DNA of 64,000 bases from Blastobasis lacticolella (GCA_905147135.1 LR990041.1:16739907-16803906), one strand, 5' to 3'; counted from the first letter of the stretch, positions 33,298 to 43,839 are shown. Numbers and translations: made by a program. The notes: generated from the letters alone by a model not told the origin.

Positions 33298-33650
33298 GCG
33301 TCGGTGGCCTAGTGATTAAGGTACCCGATCCGTAAGCGAGAGGTACCGGGTTAAAATCCCACTGCCGTCCAATCAATGACTCTTTTCTGAGGTGTGTACA
33401 TTAGTTGAATACTAACCGATGCTCTAACGGTGAGGGAAAACATCGTGATGAAACCGGCACATTTAGGCGACTGAATGTGTAACCATGATCGTATATGGTT
33501 AGGATCTGCTGGTCGCAGGATTGCGGAGGTCAGATGGCAGTCGCTCCACTGTAGTTATCTGATTTGGCAAATCCGGAATTATGGTCAAGGCGGACCCCTG
33601 GCCATCGTGCGCGAGTGCACAGGACATTAATGCCAAGACGATTATATTAT
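33298..33650 (+). mobile_element. tRNA-derived SINE (second family)
   Basis: A tRNA-like head reads gtggcctagtgattaaggta, then a B-box region ccgggttaaaatcccactg. The body contains cgatgctctaacggtgaggg and ggcgactgaatgtgtaacc, and the 3' end gacattaatgccaagacgat. Related copies lie at 36378-36638 plus 40279-40350 and at 58990-59400. Confidence 0.75.
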
Positions 33651-33699
33651 TATAGAATCAGTAGCAGTGAAATCCTTAAATAAAAGAAAATCTAAAGTC

Positions 33700-33800
33700 A
33701 TCATCATTATCGTCCTAGCGCCTATCCCGGCCTCCGCCAGGGTCCGCATTCCTACTCAATCTTCTCCACTTCGCCCGGTCTTCGGCATCCTATCGTTGTA
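33700..33800 (+). repeat. Short lepidopteran-type repeat fragment
   Basis: The stretch tcatcatcattatcgtccta, then ggcctccgccagggtccg and acttcgcccggtcttcggc resembles a very common lepidopteran repeat tail. Degraded relatives are seen near 32545-32660 and 41025-41090. Confidence 0.45.
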
Positions 33801-33829
33801 AGACGTAAAAAGAAATCTAAAGTACTTAC

Positions 33830-33973
33830 TTGAATTCAGAGTCATTCTTATATTCGACATTTGAATCCAGCAGGAATCTCTTTTGCCTAATGGTGTAAAT
33901 GTTCTCATTAGCTCCTTTAGAGACCTCCAGCACAGGATAACCCATTTGTCTCGTCCACGTGTCCAAATTGTAA
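33830..33973 (-). pseudogene. Copy B exon homologous to copy A exon 3 (LDTWTRQMGYPV)
   Basis: This 144-bp segment has intact splice sites (tttttag; gtaagta) and encodes YNLDTWTRQMGYPVLEV, then IRQKRFLLDS. It differs from copy A exon 3 at only a few residues and has no internal lesion. The intron upstream (34.0 kb and beyond) is also homologous to copy A but is interrupted by a BS-like LINE. Confidence 0.88.
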
Positions 33974-34029
33974 CTAAAAAAATGGTTAAGTTTACTTTAT
34001 GATTTACTTATTGGTGATAACTTTTTATT

Positions 34030-35465
34030 TTTATTTTATACCACTTAGGTGGCAAACAAGCTTACGGCCTGCCTAATGGTTAGCAGTCACCGCAGCCTAT
34101 GGACGTTTGCAATACCAGGGGCGTCACCCGCGCGTTGCCGACCCCGTGAAAACCTTTTAACACCTTTCTTGAAGAACTCCATGTTGTACTCTCCAGGGAA
34201 AACCTCTCCAGGTAGTTCATTCCACAATCTTAGTGTGCGTGGGAGAAAGTTCCTTTGGAACCACACAGTTCGCGACCAATTTCAACTCCCTGTCGGCGTC
34301 GAGCGGTGCGATGATAGAATGTAGCTGTAGGCATCATGTCAAACAGTTCTTCAAAACAAACACCGTTGTACAAGCGGTAGAACACACAAAGGGAGGCGAA
34401 ATCCCTCCGCTGGCTCAGCGCCTCAATACCACTTGTGAGCATGGTATCATCGACAATTCTCACGGCGCGCTTTTGGATCGAGTCACAAGGACTAAGCTGA
34501 TATGCCGGTGCTCCCGCCCATAAATGAGAGCAATACTCCAAATGGGGTCTGACTTGAGCCTTGTAAGGGAGAAGTCGTTGCCCCAGCGTGAAGAATTGCT
34601 TTGATCTGTTTGAATTGCGTTAAGCACACCCAGCTTTTTAGATGCGAGATTGACATTTTCTTCCAGATGACTGCGAAATTGGACGTCACTGGAGATGTCG
34701 ACACCTAGGATATGTATGCTCTTAGAGATGCATCCTGGAACTGAGGAGCTACAACGAATGGAGTTTTCTTGGCGGTGAACGCGCATTCTTGTATCTTAGT
34801 GGGGTTGAATGTGACTAGCTTTAGTCGTCTCCAATCGGAGACTCTCGTAAAGTACTCTCGATTTTAGACACAAGTGCTTCGCGTAATTCCTCCACTATGG
34901 CACGAGGAATATTGGCACGACCCGTATAAAAGGTGTCTCCAGTGCTGTCATCCGCATAGCAATGAATGCCGTCAATGGATAGCATATCATTGATATGAAG
35001 GAGGAACAAAGTTAAAGACAGCACCGAGCCTTGCAGGACTCCAGCGTTAATGTCCAAGCTATTGGAGCAACACCCGTCAACTACGGCTTTGATGCATCTG
35101 CTGGACAGAACCCAATTCCACAATCCCTCGGGAAGCCCGGATGATGGTAACTTCGAAAGAAGACCCTTATGCCAGACCCGATCGAACGCTTACGCCATAT
35201 CGAGGCCAACAGCCAGTGCCTCACCTTGACTCTCAACAGCTAAAGCCAGATACACTAGAAGATCACCCGTTGAGCGACAATGTCGGAAACCATATTGACG
35301 GTCGCTCAAGAGATCGTGTTCCTCTAGGTAACTGTGCGTTTATTACTCACTTCATCACCTTAGAGAGAAGGGAGGTTATAGCGATAGGCCTGTAATTCGA
35401 TGGGTCTGATCTGTCGCCCTTTTTGGGCACAGGGTGCACGTGGGCAGTCTTCCATGAAGAATTAC
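34030..35465 (-). mobile_element. BS-like LINE, 5'-truncated copy in a copy B intron
   Basis: The frames read GVLQGSVLSLTLFLLHINDM, CYADDSTGDTFYTGRANIP, then HILGVDISSDVQFRSHLEE, YCSHLWAGAPAYQL and SIQKRAVRIVDD. These match the family of 36698-39160 and 3150-5005. Stops and frameshifts are present. The flanks (to 34030 and from 35470) are continuous with copy A intron sequence at 62542-62610, so copy A is the empty site. Confidence 0.82.
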
Positions 35466-35782
35466 TAACTTAATCAAAGATGAAAAGTCTATGTCATTTT
35501 TTTTAGTTATTATTGGGAAAACTAACACAATTACGTAAATCTATACAAAATCATATATACAACTGTAATTACAGTAAACCAATTATAGGTTTTCGTATAG
35601 ATATAACAAAGCACTCTTGCGTATATGGTTGATTGTGTATCTGGTACTATGCGGCGAAATGCTTTTATCAAGCCATTAAACAAAACAACAACAGATATAC
35701 ATCCCTTCAGCAGTTTTTACGTGAAAGCGTAATAGACATCCAAACATACATACATCGTTACAAACTTTCGCGTTTATAATCT

Positions 35783-36000
35783 TACTAGCTGCGGCGCGAC
35801 TTCCTAACGTACAGCTACCCTATCCTATTCTACCCTTACCACTACCTACACTTTTATTCTTTCATACAGACATTGTCCTGACAAATACAAACACAAGCAA
35901 AAATTGTCAAAAATTGCTGCGGTTCTAAATCTATGCGCGATATATTTGAATATTTTTAATATGTAGATAGATAAGGACACAGCAGAGAGAGAATGATAAC
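35783..36000 (-). mobile_element. Helitron-like remnant shared by both gene copies
   Basis: On the minus strand it ends ggaagtcgcgccgcagctag(t), the Helitron-type 3' end, with a body containing ggtagggtag-like runs. The same insertion with the same intron flanks occurs at 62621-62800 in copy A, so it predates the duplication. Confidence 0.55.
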
Positions 36001-36377
36001 CAATATTCGGAATAAATCTAGCCGTCTCTACTGCATCGTTAAAGAAACAAGTGTATCAGAGACAAGATAGTGTTGAAAATGCGAAGAGAAATGAATTGCA
36101 GTCGTTGGGCGAGAATGACCATGGAGTGAAGACCTCGTGCTAAATCTCGGTTTCCATTCCAACACGAATCGGCTTCTTCGACAACTAGTTCGTCTGGACA
36201 CATGGTCGGCCCACTTCCCCTTCAAAGCACTGATCCTACACGCTTGTAGGACGCCCCAGGAATGGATGGAGATCGCTCAAGACCGGGAAGTGTGGCGCTC
36301 TTTGGGGAAGACCTACGTTCAGCTGTGTAACCCCAGATTCAGAAAGGGGTTTAATCATCAATAAGCATTGCCCTGTG

Positions 36378-36638
36378 GTGGTTTGTGCCACCACCGAGTG
36401 ATTAGGGTATCCGATTCGTATGCAAGAGGTACTGAGATAGGAGTTCCAATAGTAGAATAGAATCCCACTGTGTGTGCCATGTACCAATGACTAAATTATT
36501 TACATTTGTTGAATATCAACCGATGCTCTTACGGTGAAAGAAAACATTGTGACGAAATCTGCACATTCCGGCAACTGAATAATCCAATCTGGGCAGGATC
36601 ACCTGGTAGGAGGGTCGCAAAGGTCAGGCTCCAAATCC
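36378..36638 (+). mobile_element. tRNA-derived SINE, 5' part, split by a LINE
   Basis: The body contains ccgatgctcttacggtgaaa and ggcaactgaataatccaatc, like the SINE at 33298. Its 3' part resumes at 40279. The SINE target duplication is visible as gcattgccctgtggt (left) and aattgccgtgtggt (right, about 40349). Confidence 0.7.
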
Positions 36639-36697
36639 TTTTTTTTTTATGTTACTTAGCAGACAAACAGGCAAGCGGGACACCTGATGGAAAGTGG

Positions 36698-39160
36698 TCA
36701 CCGCCGCCTATGGACATCAGCAACACCAGGGGAGTCACCAATGCGTTGCCCGCCTCTAAAGAGACCTCTAATATACCTCTTGAACAATCCCATGTCATAG
36801 TCCAAAGGAAACACTGTGGCTGGGAGCTCATTCCACATCCGAATCGTACGAGCGAGAAACGTTCTTTCGAACCTTCGCGTAGTGACCAACAGAGGGTCTA
36901 CGTAGTGGGGATGAGTACCCAGCCCACGGCGGGTGGTGCGATGGCGGAATTGTGCTGTGGGCACCAGATCGAAAAGTTCCTCGGAACACTCCCCATTGTA
37001 CAGCCGATAGAACACACACAGGGAGCCAAAGTCCCTTCGGTTAGCCAGTGGTTCTAACTTGCTTGTTTGTATGGGATCGTCGACAATTCGTACGGCGCGT
37101 CTCTGTATGGAGTCCAAAGGATTAAGCAGGTCGGCAGTTTCGCCGGCCCAAAGATGGGAACAATACTCCATATGAGGCCGCACCTGTGCCTTGTACAGCA
37201 GCAGGCGCTGCCCTGGGGTGAAGTATCGCCTGGACCGGTTAAGCACGCCAAGCTTTTTCGAAGCCAGTTTGGCCTTACCTTCTAGGTGACTCCGGAAGCG
37301 CACGTTATCCGATATGTCGACACCAAGGATCCCGATACTATTTGAGATGGAAAGGGGTGTCCCTTGGAACTGCGGCACTATGACAAAGGGATCCTTTTTG
37401 GCGGAAAATGCGCAGACCTGTGTCTTTGAAGGGTTGAATTCCACTAGGTTCAGTCTGCCCCAGTGAGCAACTTGCTCCAAGGAGTCTCCAATCTCTGACA
37501 CAAGTCTTATTCGGCTTTCCGACACCACGGAACGAGGGATATTCGCACGGCCAGTATAACAAGCATCTCCAGTACTGTCATCTGCATAGCAATGAATACT
37601 GGGAATATTCAGCATATCATTGATATGCAGAAGAAACAGCGTGGGAGATAGCACTGAACCTTGGGGTACTCCAGAATTAATGGTCTTGGTATCGGAGCAG
37701 CATCCGTCGACAACGACTTGGATGCTCTGTCCAGACAGAAAGCTGGATACCCAATTGCAGAGCCCCTCGGGGATACCGTATTTCGGGAGTTTTGTTAGCA
37801 GTGCCCTGTGCCAGACCCGATCAAATGCCTTGGCTATATCAAGACTGACAGCCAGAGCCTCCCCCTTGCTCTCGACAGCCTCAGCCCACCGGTGTGTTAG
37901 GTACACAAGAAGGTCACCAGCTGAGCGACCATGACGGAAGCCATATTGACGGTCACTGATCAGCTGGTGATCTTCGAGGTATCCAAGGAGCTGGATATTG
38001 ATGACCCGCTCCATCACCTTAGAGAGCAAGGAGGTTACCGCTATAGGCCTGTAATTTGATGGGTCTGAATTGTCACCCTTCTTGGGTATCGGATGCACAT
38101 GGGCTAGCTTCCATGAAGACGGCACCGTTCCAGAGGTGTAGGAAAGCTTGAATAGGCGCATTAACACGGGAGACAACTCGGGAGCACATTTTTTGAGAAC
38201 GATAGCCGGAATGCCATCAGGTCCACTGGACTTCCGGATGTCTAGGGAGAGAAGCACACGTTTTATGATTTTTTGGGTGAAACGAACCTCGGGCATGATG
38301 CCCTCACACCGTAAGATGGTAGGCGGTGCAGCTCCCCCATCATCCAGAGTTGAGTTATGAGCAAAAAGATCGGCTTTCTCTTTTGCTGTGTGGGCCAATT
38401 GGTCATCCGGCTTGCGCAAAGGTGGAAAGGTGGTCCGACAAAAGCTCCCCTCGACAGCTTTGGAGAGAGACCAAAAAGCACGGCTCCCAGAGGGGTAGTA
38501 GCTGATCAGTTTCTCACCAATTCCGCCGATGAAATTAAATTTTGCTCTGGCCATTACCCTCTTTGTAGACCTCGATACAGCATTGTACTTATTCCTCAAA
38601 ATGTGGGTGTTAGGGTCCTTTTGGGCCCGAGCCACTGTCCAGGCACAAAAAGCATCCTGCTTGAGGCGAGTTGCCTCAGCACTAGACCTGTCGTACCAGG
38701 GCTGACTTTTGCCGCCGAGACGGACTACAGAAGATGGGATAAAACATTCCATTCCCTGCAGTATGACATCAGCTACAGCGGCGGCACAGGTGTTGGTGTC
38801 ATTTGAGGAAAAGCAAAGCTGCATCCACGGGTACGACGCGAAGAATTCTCGCAATCCATCCCAGTCTGCTGAACCATAGTGCCATACCTTGCGTGACCCA
38901 CTGGGGCGAGCCCGTTCGGGTGTAGCAAGAGGCACCTCAGATCGGACCAGGCAGTGGTCAGATGTCCCAAGAGGAGCATCGACGGACACCCGATAACCGT
39001 CTGGGTGGGAGGTCAACAGAAGGTCTAACAAAGAAGGATTACGGCCCACAACATCCGGTAAGTAGGTGGGTTCTAATACCAGCTGCGTGAGGCCATTGGC
39101 CAAAGCAAATTCGTGGGCGGATCTCCCGGCGGGGTTGGTAGGGCGGCTTGACTCAGCCAC
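36698..39160 (-). pseudogene. BS-like LINE ORF2, main open part (endonuclease end, RT, C-domain)
   Basis: The 820-codon open frame reads NPAGRSAHEFALANGLTQLV, then LGTSDHCLV (end of the endonuclease), YRPIAVTSLLSKVMERVI, VSLDIAKAFDRVWHRALL (first catalytic Asp), SGVPQGSVLSPTLFLLHIND and CYADDSTGDA (YADD), then LGVDISDNVRFRSHL and LWNELPATVFP. The polymerase motifs are intact. The 5' end is not native: the true N-terminus lies at about 39702 in another frame, with a shift near 39155. Confidence 0.88.
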
Positions 39161-39702
39161 TCAGTGTGGTGACCATTAAAGTCTCCTAAAACTACCAACT
39201 CAGCCGAAGGACACCGCTCAAGAACCTTGTCGGTAGCGCATTGAATATGCTCGAAAAACCGATTTGTCTCACCTACGCTGTGGCGGTTGTTGTATAGGCA
39301 TGCGTAGACACGGGATGAACCTCCCTGTTCCACGCACACCCACAAAACAGATTCGTCACTCTGTTCAATGGCAAGACGTCGACAGCAGATATCACTTCTG
39401 ACGAATAAGCACACACCAGCGCGAGGAAGAAACCTGTGTTCTAACTTGTACCCAGGATAGTGGAGGTACGAAGTGTCGGCCGGAGGTCATATCTGTGTTT
39501 CAGTCAGAAAGAGTAAGGCAGGCTTCGCCGTCTCAAGGTGGTGATGTACGGCGTTCAGGTTGGAGTGGAGGCCCCTAATGTTGCAAAAGTCCACTCGAAG
39601 TGTGGAAAGGGGTGCCGCTGAAAAAACCTTACTCTTTGTTTTACTTTTTGCCATGGTATTTTTAGAGGAGTAAAAAAGGAGTGCTGTAGCATTGGTATCC
39701 AC
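39073..39702 (-). pseudogene. BS-like LINE ORF2, N-terminal endonuclease part with a stop codon
   Basis: It reads TLRVDFCNIRGLHSNLNAVH, then PALLFLTETQ (endonuclease motif), VCLFVRSDICCRRLAIEQSD, YACLYNNRHS and LVVLGDFNGHHTEWL. An in-frame TGA at 39487-39489 splits it, and a frameshift near 39155 separates it from the RT part. It encodes the nicking endonuclease of the element. Confidence 0.85.
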
Positions 39703-40278
39703 TTATCCAGCAGGGCAAAGATGTTTTGCTACAGGACGCTGCAGAGGGATGGGTTGTGTGAAAAGCTGACACGGGGGACGGAAGGGCCCCCGATCCCCCC
39801 TGAAGATACCTGTCGGGTCCACTCCGGTCTCCTACCCCGGCACGACAGGAATCCCCAGGATTTTTCGCGCAGTTGGCGGGACAGCCTCCCGGGCCGGAGG
39901 TTGAAAGTGATGCCCGGGTTCGGGTCCCCTACTAACTGGCGGGCGGCCAGCGACGAGCCGTTTCATCGGGTCTCCCTGGCCCCCGCGCAAACCTGTCACG
40001 CCCACCCCCTATCATGTCCGACACAAAACTGGGACCTACAGAGTACCAACATTACAGCACTCGGACGAGGGGAAATGGCTCACGGAGTACTCTGGCGGAA
40101 CACAGCCCATGGCCTGCTTAGCGCCATGCAGACTCATCTCCGTGGGTGGTCGCTAGCCATGCGGGCCGAGGCCCTACCACCAAGCAATTTCGGCTGAACT
40201 CTCCGCACCACCCGGGGGTCACGTGTAGGGTCTCTAGGGTATAGCCTACGGACGTGGTGCAGCAAGACCCCCAAATCC

Positions 40279-40350
40279 TGAAGCATGGTCAAGGCGGACC
40301 CCGCGTCAGCCGGGACATTAACGCCAAGATTTTTATATATTATAATAATT
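40279..40350 (+). mobile_element. tRNA-derived SINE, 3' part
   Basis: The sequence catggtcaaggcggaccccg, then gacattaacgccaagatttt matches the 3' end of the SINE at 33298-33650. Together with 36378-36638 it forms one SINE split by the LINE. Confidence 0.72.
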
Positions 40351-41600
40351 GCCGTGTGGTTCCGGATAATAAAATAATTGCCGTGTGGTATCCAATTATA
40401 AAAAAAAATGCTTTTCTACTGGAACTCCATCGGGAGGCTCGGGAGGAGCTTTGATATTGTTTCTTTCGATGAAAACTGTATCAGACTCGTGTGGCAAAAG
40501 GTTGGTAGGTACCAATAGCATGGAAGGACCAGGAGAAGGCCTATGTTTTGACATACCGTATACCGTACCGATTTAGGCACACCATAAATCATCCCACCAC
40601 TTTACAGTGACTGAAATGAGTATTAGTGATGTTTAGGTACTAAAGTCGGTTTTACACGATGTTCAATCCCGGAAACAGAATACCGCCCACTTTTGACTAT
40701 TATGAACAAACTCACAATAAAAGAGGTTTAAAGATAGATTAGTGGCCTATGACCCACCCACCAATTTATTTTTCAGAAACATGTCGCACGTTAAAATCGT
40801 GCGTTACATGGAAGTAGCCTTATGAGTGTTGTGCATTGTGACCTGTCACGTTCTTTTCTGAAATTTGTTTTGTCATCGTAGCTGGAATATGCCATTTTTC
40901 ACACAATATAACACAACAGTCAAAACCACAGCCACAAACAGGTTCTGTAGTAACTATTTTAACACCCCTATGGATGACGGTTAAAAATCTATCTATTACA
41001 CTCAGGTTAATGAAATATTCATCATCTTCCAAGCGGTTAGTCCCTGCCTTTGCCAGGGTCAACGAATAAATCTCCATTTCGCCCGGTTTTCAAATTCTAG
41101 ATCATGCTAATTTATATAAAATACTGAAATATCTAAAGAAATCGTAAAAGTTTAATATATCTGAACTCAAAAGTGAGAACGTGAAACGCATATTGATCTG
41201 AGTGCTTTCTACAGGTTTCAAGGTGCGACGTTTTTTATTTGGCGGTTAGGCAATAGACCACCTTCTCAACTTACAAATAACTTCAACAAGTGATAAGGCT
41301 TCTGTAGAGTAGGTATGCACTCTCCTCACACACCATAGGCTTAGGTTACAATAAAATATAGCCGTAATTTGAGTATGTTGCACTTCTCGGGGTGTTGAGG
41401 TTGTTTTGTCTCAGTTTCTATGACTATACAGTAAAGGAAACAGAAGGCTACACAGGAATTTCTCAGTGTTCTGTTTGTTTAACTGTACCTACAGTTTATT
41501 TATTTATTTGTGATAAACACAGTCATAACCCCTAGATATCCCATTGGATTAAAGGAAAAAGACACGTAAAATAATCAACAAAAAAGGGTTCACTATTAGA
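40351..41600. other. Copy B intron, no exon recognised
   Basis: No sequence like copy A exon 1 (LDQFLI) and no WLNEGFA exon was found, although both are expected somewhere between 36.4 and 41.6 kb. A short inverted repeat (cgcacgttaaaatcgtgcg, about 40788-40806) and a decayed repeat tail (about 41025-41090) are present. A minus-strand frame of 85 codons at 40820-41077 is unrecognised and probably spurious. Confidence 0.5.
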
Positions 41601-41626
41601 ACTGAAACTATACATACTATACATAC

Positions 41627-41798
41627 CAAGGTTTCCAAACCACATGTGTGCGAACTCATGTGCAATTGTATTTCCTACCGAAATCTTGTTCTCAGATGAA
41701 GCCTCCATGGAGTCAATTAGAAATTTAGTTCCTCTATATGTGACCAAGCCCCAATGCTCGGTAGCACCAGATATGTAATCTGGGATAGCCTATCATAT
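41627..41798 (-). pseudogene. Copy B catalytic exon: GATEH and HEFAHMWFGN, with 1-bp frameshift
   Basis: The exon encodes AIPDYISGATEHWGLVTYR, then SENKISVGNT and IAHEFAHMWFGNL. HEFAH is the M1 zinc-binding HEXXH box and GATEH sits where family members have the GAMEN substrate-binding motif. The exon measures 172 bp, whereas the phases of both neighbours require 171. An additional G at 41789-41790 throws the frame after D-M-I. The donor is TTG/gtatgt. The following WLNEGFA exon, which carries the third zinc ligand, was not found. Confidence 0.85.
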
Positions 41799-42059
41799 CT
41801 GCAATTAAAATAATATAATTAGTATTCTCTAATGTTTATCTTAACCTACCTTTGGTTTATATCAACAGCTTGTGATAGTCAACGCTGGAACCCTCTCCAC
41901 ATTAGACAAGAATTTTGGGAAAATCTCAATGCTTGGCAGGTGGATCTAAAACCCATCTATCAGTGGAAGGGATCTACTTTGTGGAATTCAATATGAAATG
42001 CAAACAGTAGCCTGACAGTAGCCTCAATCATATGACTGCAGACTGTTTTACAAAAACAG

Positions 42060-42319
42060 GTAGAGCTCGTCTAATCTAAAATGACGCACCCCACTATCGC
42101 ATTAACGCACACAAGCAAGTTTAAAATATGGACGCAATACAAATGCCGTTGCAATTGGTCATTCAGTTGCCGGTGAGACATCATCGTAGGAGCTCGCGTC
42201 GTTCGATTGGAGCAGTCGACCCCAAACAGATGAAGTGTCGTTATTAATATTTGCACTCACACATCGAAATCAACTAACTAAGTAGTGGGGCGCGTCATTT
42301 TAGACTCGACGAGCTCTAC
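42060..42319. mobile_element. MITE, 260 bp, in a copy B intron
   Basis: The left end gtagagctcgtctaatctaa continues to aatgacgcaccccac, and the right end is its reverse complement with a few changes (gtagagctcgtcgagtctaa). The interior is non-coding. Target duplication is unclear. Confidence 0.7.
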
Positions 42320-42657
42320 TTTATAAATAGAAATACTTTCTATGCATACCTTCCTATCTATCTTCCTACCCATTTTTTACCACCGAGAAAAGAGGGGTGT
42401 TATAAGTTTAACGTATCTGTCGATCTGTGTATCTGTCTGTGGCATCGTAACTCCCGTACGGTTGGACCGATTTTTATGTCATTAAAATCGGAACAATAGT
42501 TTAAAAAAAAATTGTGTTATATGTAAACTGGATCTGGGGTGGGAGTTTTTCTGTAGGTTTGGTTATCTCCAAATAGAAACACGTAGATTTACATTATTTT
42601 ATTCATTAAATAAATGTTAATGTAAACACAAAATAAATATTATCAGCAAGTACTTAC

Positions 42658-42890
42658 CTAATTTTGGAAGAGGAAATGGAACATTTCCACATAGAACATA
42701 GTATTTGATATAAAATTCTGTTGCTCTCCTTTCTATATCTTGAGCAAACTCAATTTTATGCATTTCATCTTTTTGCGCATATGATCTGAGTATAAAATTC
42801 TTACCAATATCATGAGCATTGATTTCATGTTCAATGAAATGAAAATCACATATTACAAAGCAAGCAAGGTATGTTGACATCGGCACACTT
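42658..42890 (-). pseudogene. Copy B exon with PMSTYLACFVICDF motif
   Basis: This 233-bp open exon reads SVPMSTYLACFVICDF, then KNFILRSYAQKDEM and FPLPKL before gtaagta. It matches the M1 segment MSTYLVxFxVxDF ... YPLPK that precedes the catalytic domain. A four-residue extra VLCG between IKYY and NVPFPLPKL is flanked by a short direct repeat (atgttc), so it looks like a small duplication. The exon alone is open; it is classed as pseudogene because the next exon is frameshifted. Confidence 0.82.
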
Positions 42891-43087
42891 CTGGCGTAAG
42901 AAACAGACTATACTTTATAAACAGTTTATACTTTCATGAGTAAGCTTCGATATTACCTAAAATAAAAGGTAATTGATAAGATTTATTGTTTAAAACTTAA
43001 TAATCGCCAATATTGTTTAAGTAAGAAAATGATAGCTGTGTTCATATTTTTATTTTGTTTTACCTGCATAGTTAGAAGTTATCTTAC

Positions 43088-43186
43088 ATTCATGTTAGAG
43101 AGTGCCACAAAATTTGCAGGCTTCACCAAAGTTATGTCGAATGTAGCTTTGAAATCCGGTTCATCAAAACAGGGGAATTAAAAGTG
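43088..43186 (-). pseudogene. Copy B exon with FPCFDEP motif
   Basis: The segment reads [18 protein letters not shown] and then ALSNMN before the donor gtaagata. ARxxFPCFDEPxFKAxFxI is a signature of the M1 N-terminal domain. The codon immediately before FPC is TAA in the same frame, and the upstream half of the usual exon (TQFEPxxARxxFPC) is not recognisable. The exon looks truncated or mutated at its 5' side. Confidence 0.75.
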
Positions 43187-43389
43187 CTATTAAAAGAAAA
43201 GAAAAATATCGCACAATGAATAGGTACCTACAGGTAGGTACTCCTGCCTGATAATCTTAGGCAATAGGAAAGGAACTAATGAACTTTAGCCACATTGTAA
43301 GGACCACTTAACAGTGCAATGATTGTTAATATTTAAAGTGCATGCACTTTAACTGCACTACCTATTGTCATTCAATCTCGAAGAAGAAT

Positions 43390-43695
43390 GTGTTAAATCG
43401 ACACTATATTCTTTCTTTGTTTCATAGCTTCCAGAAGCAATATCACTTTCGAAATGTATCAAAAGTTGATCTAACTGGTTGACTCCAACGAACTTGGATA
43501 CCGGTACCGTACTTCTTAATTGGTTAACACTTTAACACTATGTATATCTAGAAAATGCGAATGTAGAGCAAAGTAATATGTATAATCTTTCAAATTAACC
43601 CTAATCTTAACGTTTCCTTTTATAGTGTTGGCTTTGAAATCAGGCTGGAGGGTCAGATTGTAATGAGAAGGGCGTATTGAACTAGATAATCTTTC
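43390..43695 (-). pseudogene. Copy B N-terminal exon (M1 N-domain), frameshifted
   Basis: The first part reads SIRPSHYNLTLQPDF, then GNVKIRV and ALHSHFLDIHSVKVL, typical of the M1 N-terminal beta-domain (PxHYxLxLxPD, GxVxI, LHSxxLxI). After a stop the reading resumes in another frame as QLDQLLIHFESDIASGSYE and then YSVDL, the next conserved stretch of the same domain. The open frame is therefore broken near 43535. The usual GIYxSxY end is not recognisable. Boundaries are approximate. Confidence 0.75.
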
Positions 43696-43799
43696 AGAGT
43701 GTTTCCAGTCAATGATAGTTAATACTGAAACCGTCGTCAAACCATCGTAAGCCATGCTAATCCTTTCACAATTACTGTAGTTGTTCATCAGGTTCACTG

Positions 43800-43838
43800 T
43801 GCAAAACAAGTAAGGGCTCAGCCCTTACTTGTTTTGCA
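43800..43838. repeat. Perfect 19-bp inverted repeat with 1-base loop
   Basis: The left arm tgcaaaacaagtaagggct and the right arm agcccttacttgttttgca are exact reverse complements around a single c. It sits at the junction between aminopeptidase exon sequence and a LINE fragment. Confidence 0.9.
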
Positions 43839-43839
43839 T

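Larger units (their letters stand above)
36639..40270 (-). mobile_element. BS-like LINE, apparently full length (3.6 kb), inserted in a SINE
   Basis: The element is flanked by 8-bp repeats ccaaatcc (36631-36638 and 40271-40278), with an A-tail seen as the T-run at 36639-36648. The 5' end is a GC-rich leader (about 39720-40270). ORF2 covers about 36698-39702 with an endonuclease and a reverse transcriptase. No ORF1 was recognised between the leader and ORF2. Because it is in a pseudogene intron and has two breaks in ORF2, it is no longer autonomous. Confidence 0.85.
25343..43695 (-). pseudogene. Aminopeptidase copy B: decayed tandem duplicate of the M1 aminopeptidase gene
   Basis: Minus-strand exons homologous to an M1 aminopeptidase lie in the expected order: N-terminal domain (43390-43695), FPCFDEP (43088-43186), MSTYL (42658-42890), GATEH/HEFAH (41627-41798), then 33830-33973, 33163-33248, 26890-27031, 26360-26486 and 25343-25565. 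Lesions include a frameshift in the N-terminal exon, a one-base insertion before the zinc-site motif, a stop codon and a lost donor in the 26890 exon, a deletion that removes the GSSILRML exon, no recognisable copy A exon 5, 6 or 10 homologues, and no WLNEGFA exon. Intron sequence aligns with copy A at many places, so the copy arose by DNA duplication. Transposons account for most of its 18 kb. Confidence 0.85.

Noticed and set aside
33307..33370. Possible tRNA gene (gtggcctagtgattaagg)
   Set aside because: It is the head of a SINE with at least two other copies in the window, and no cloverleaf could be convincingly folded.
39721..40197. 158-codon plus-strand frame
   Set aside because: It is antisense to the GC-rich 5' leader of the BS-like LINE and has no protein-like features.
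40820..41077. 85-codon minus-strand frame with several Cys residues
   Set aside because: It has no splice sites or recognisable family, lies in a copy B intron and overlaps a decayed repeat.
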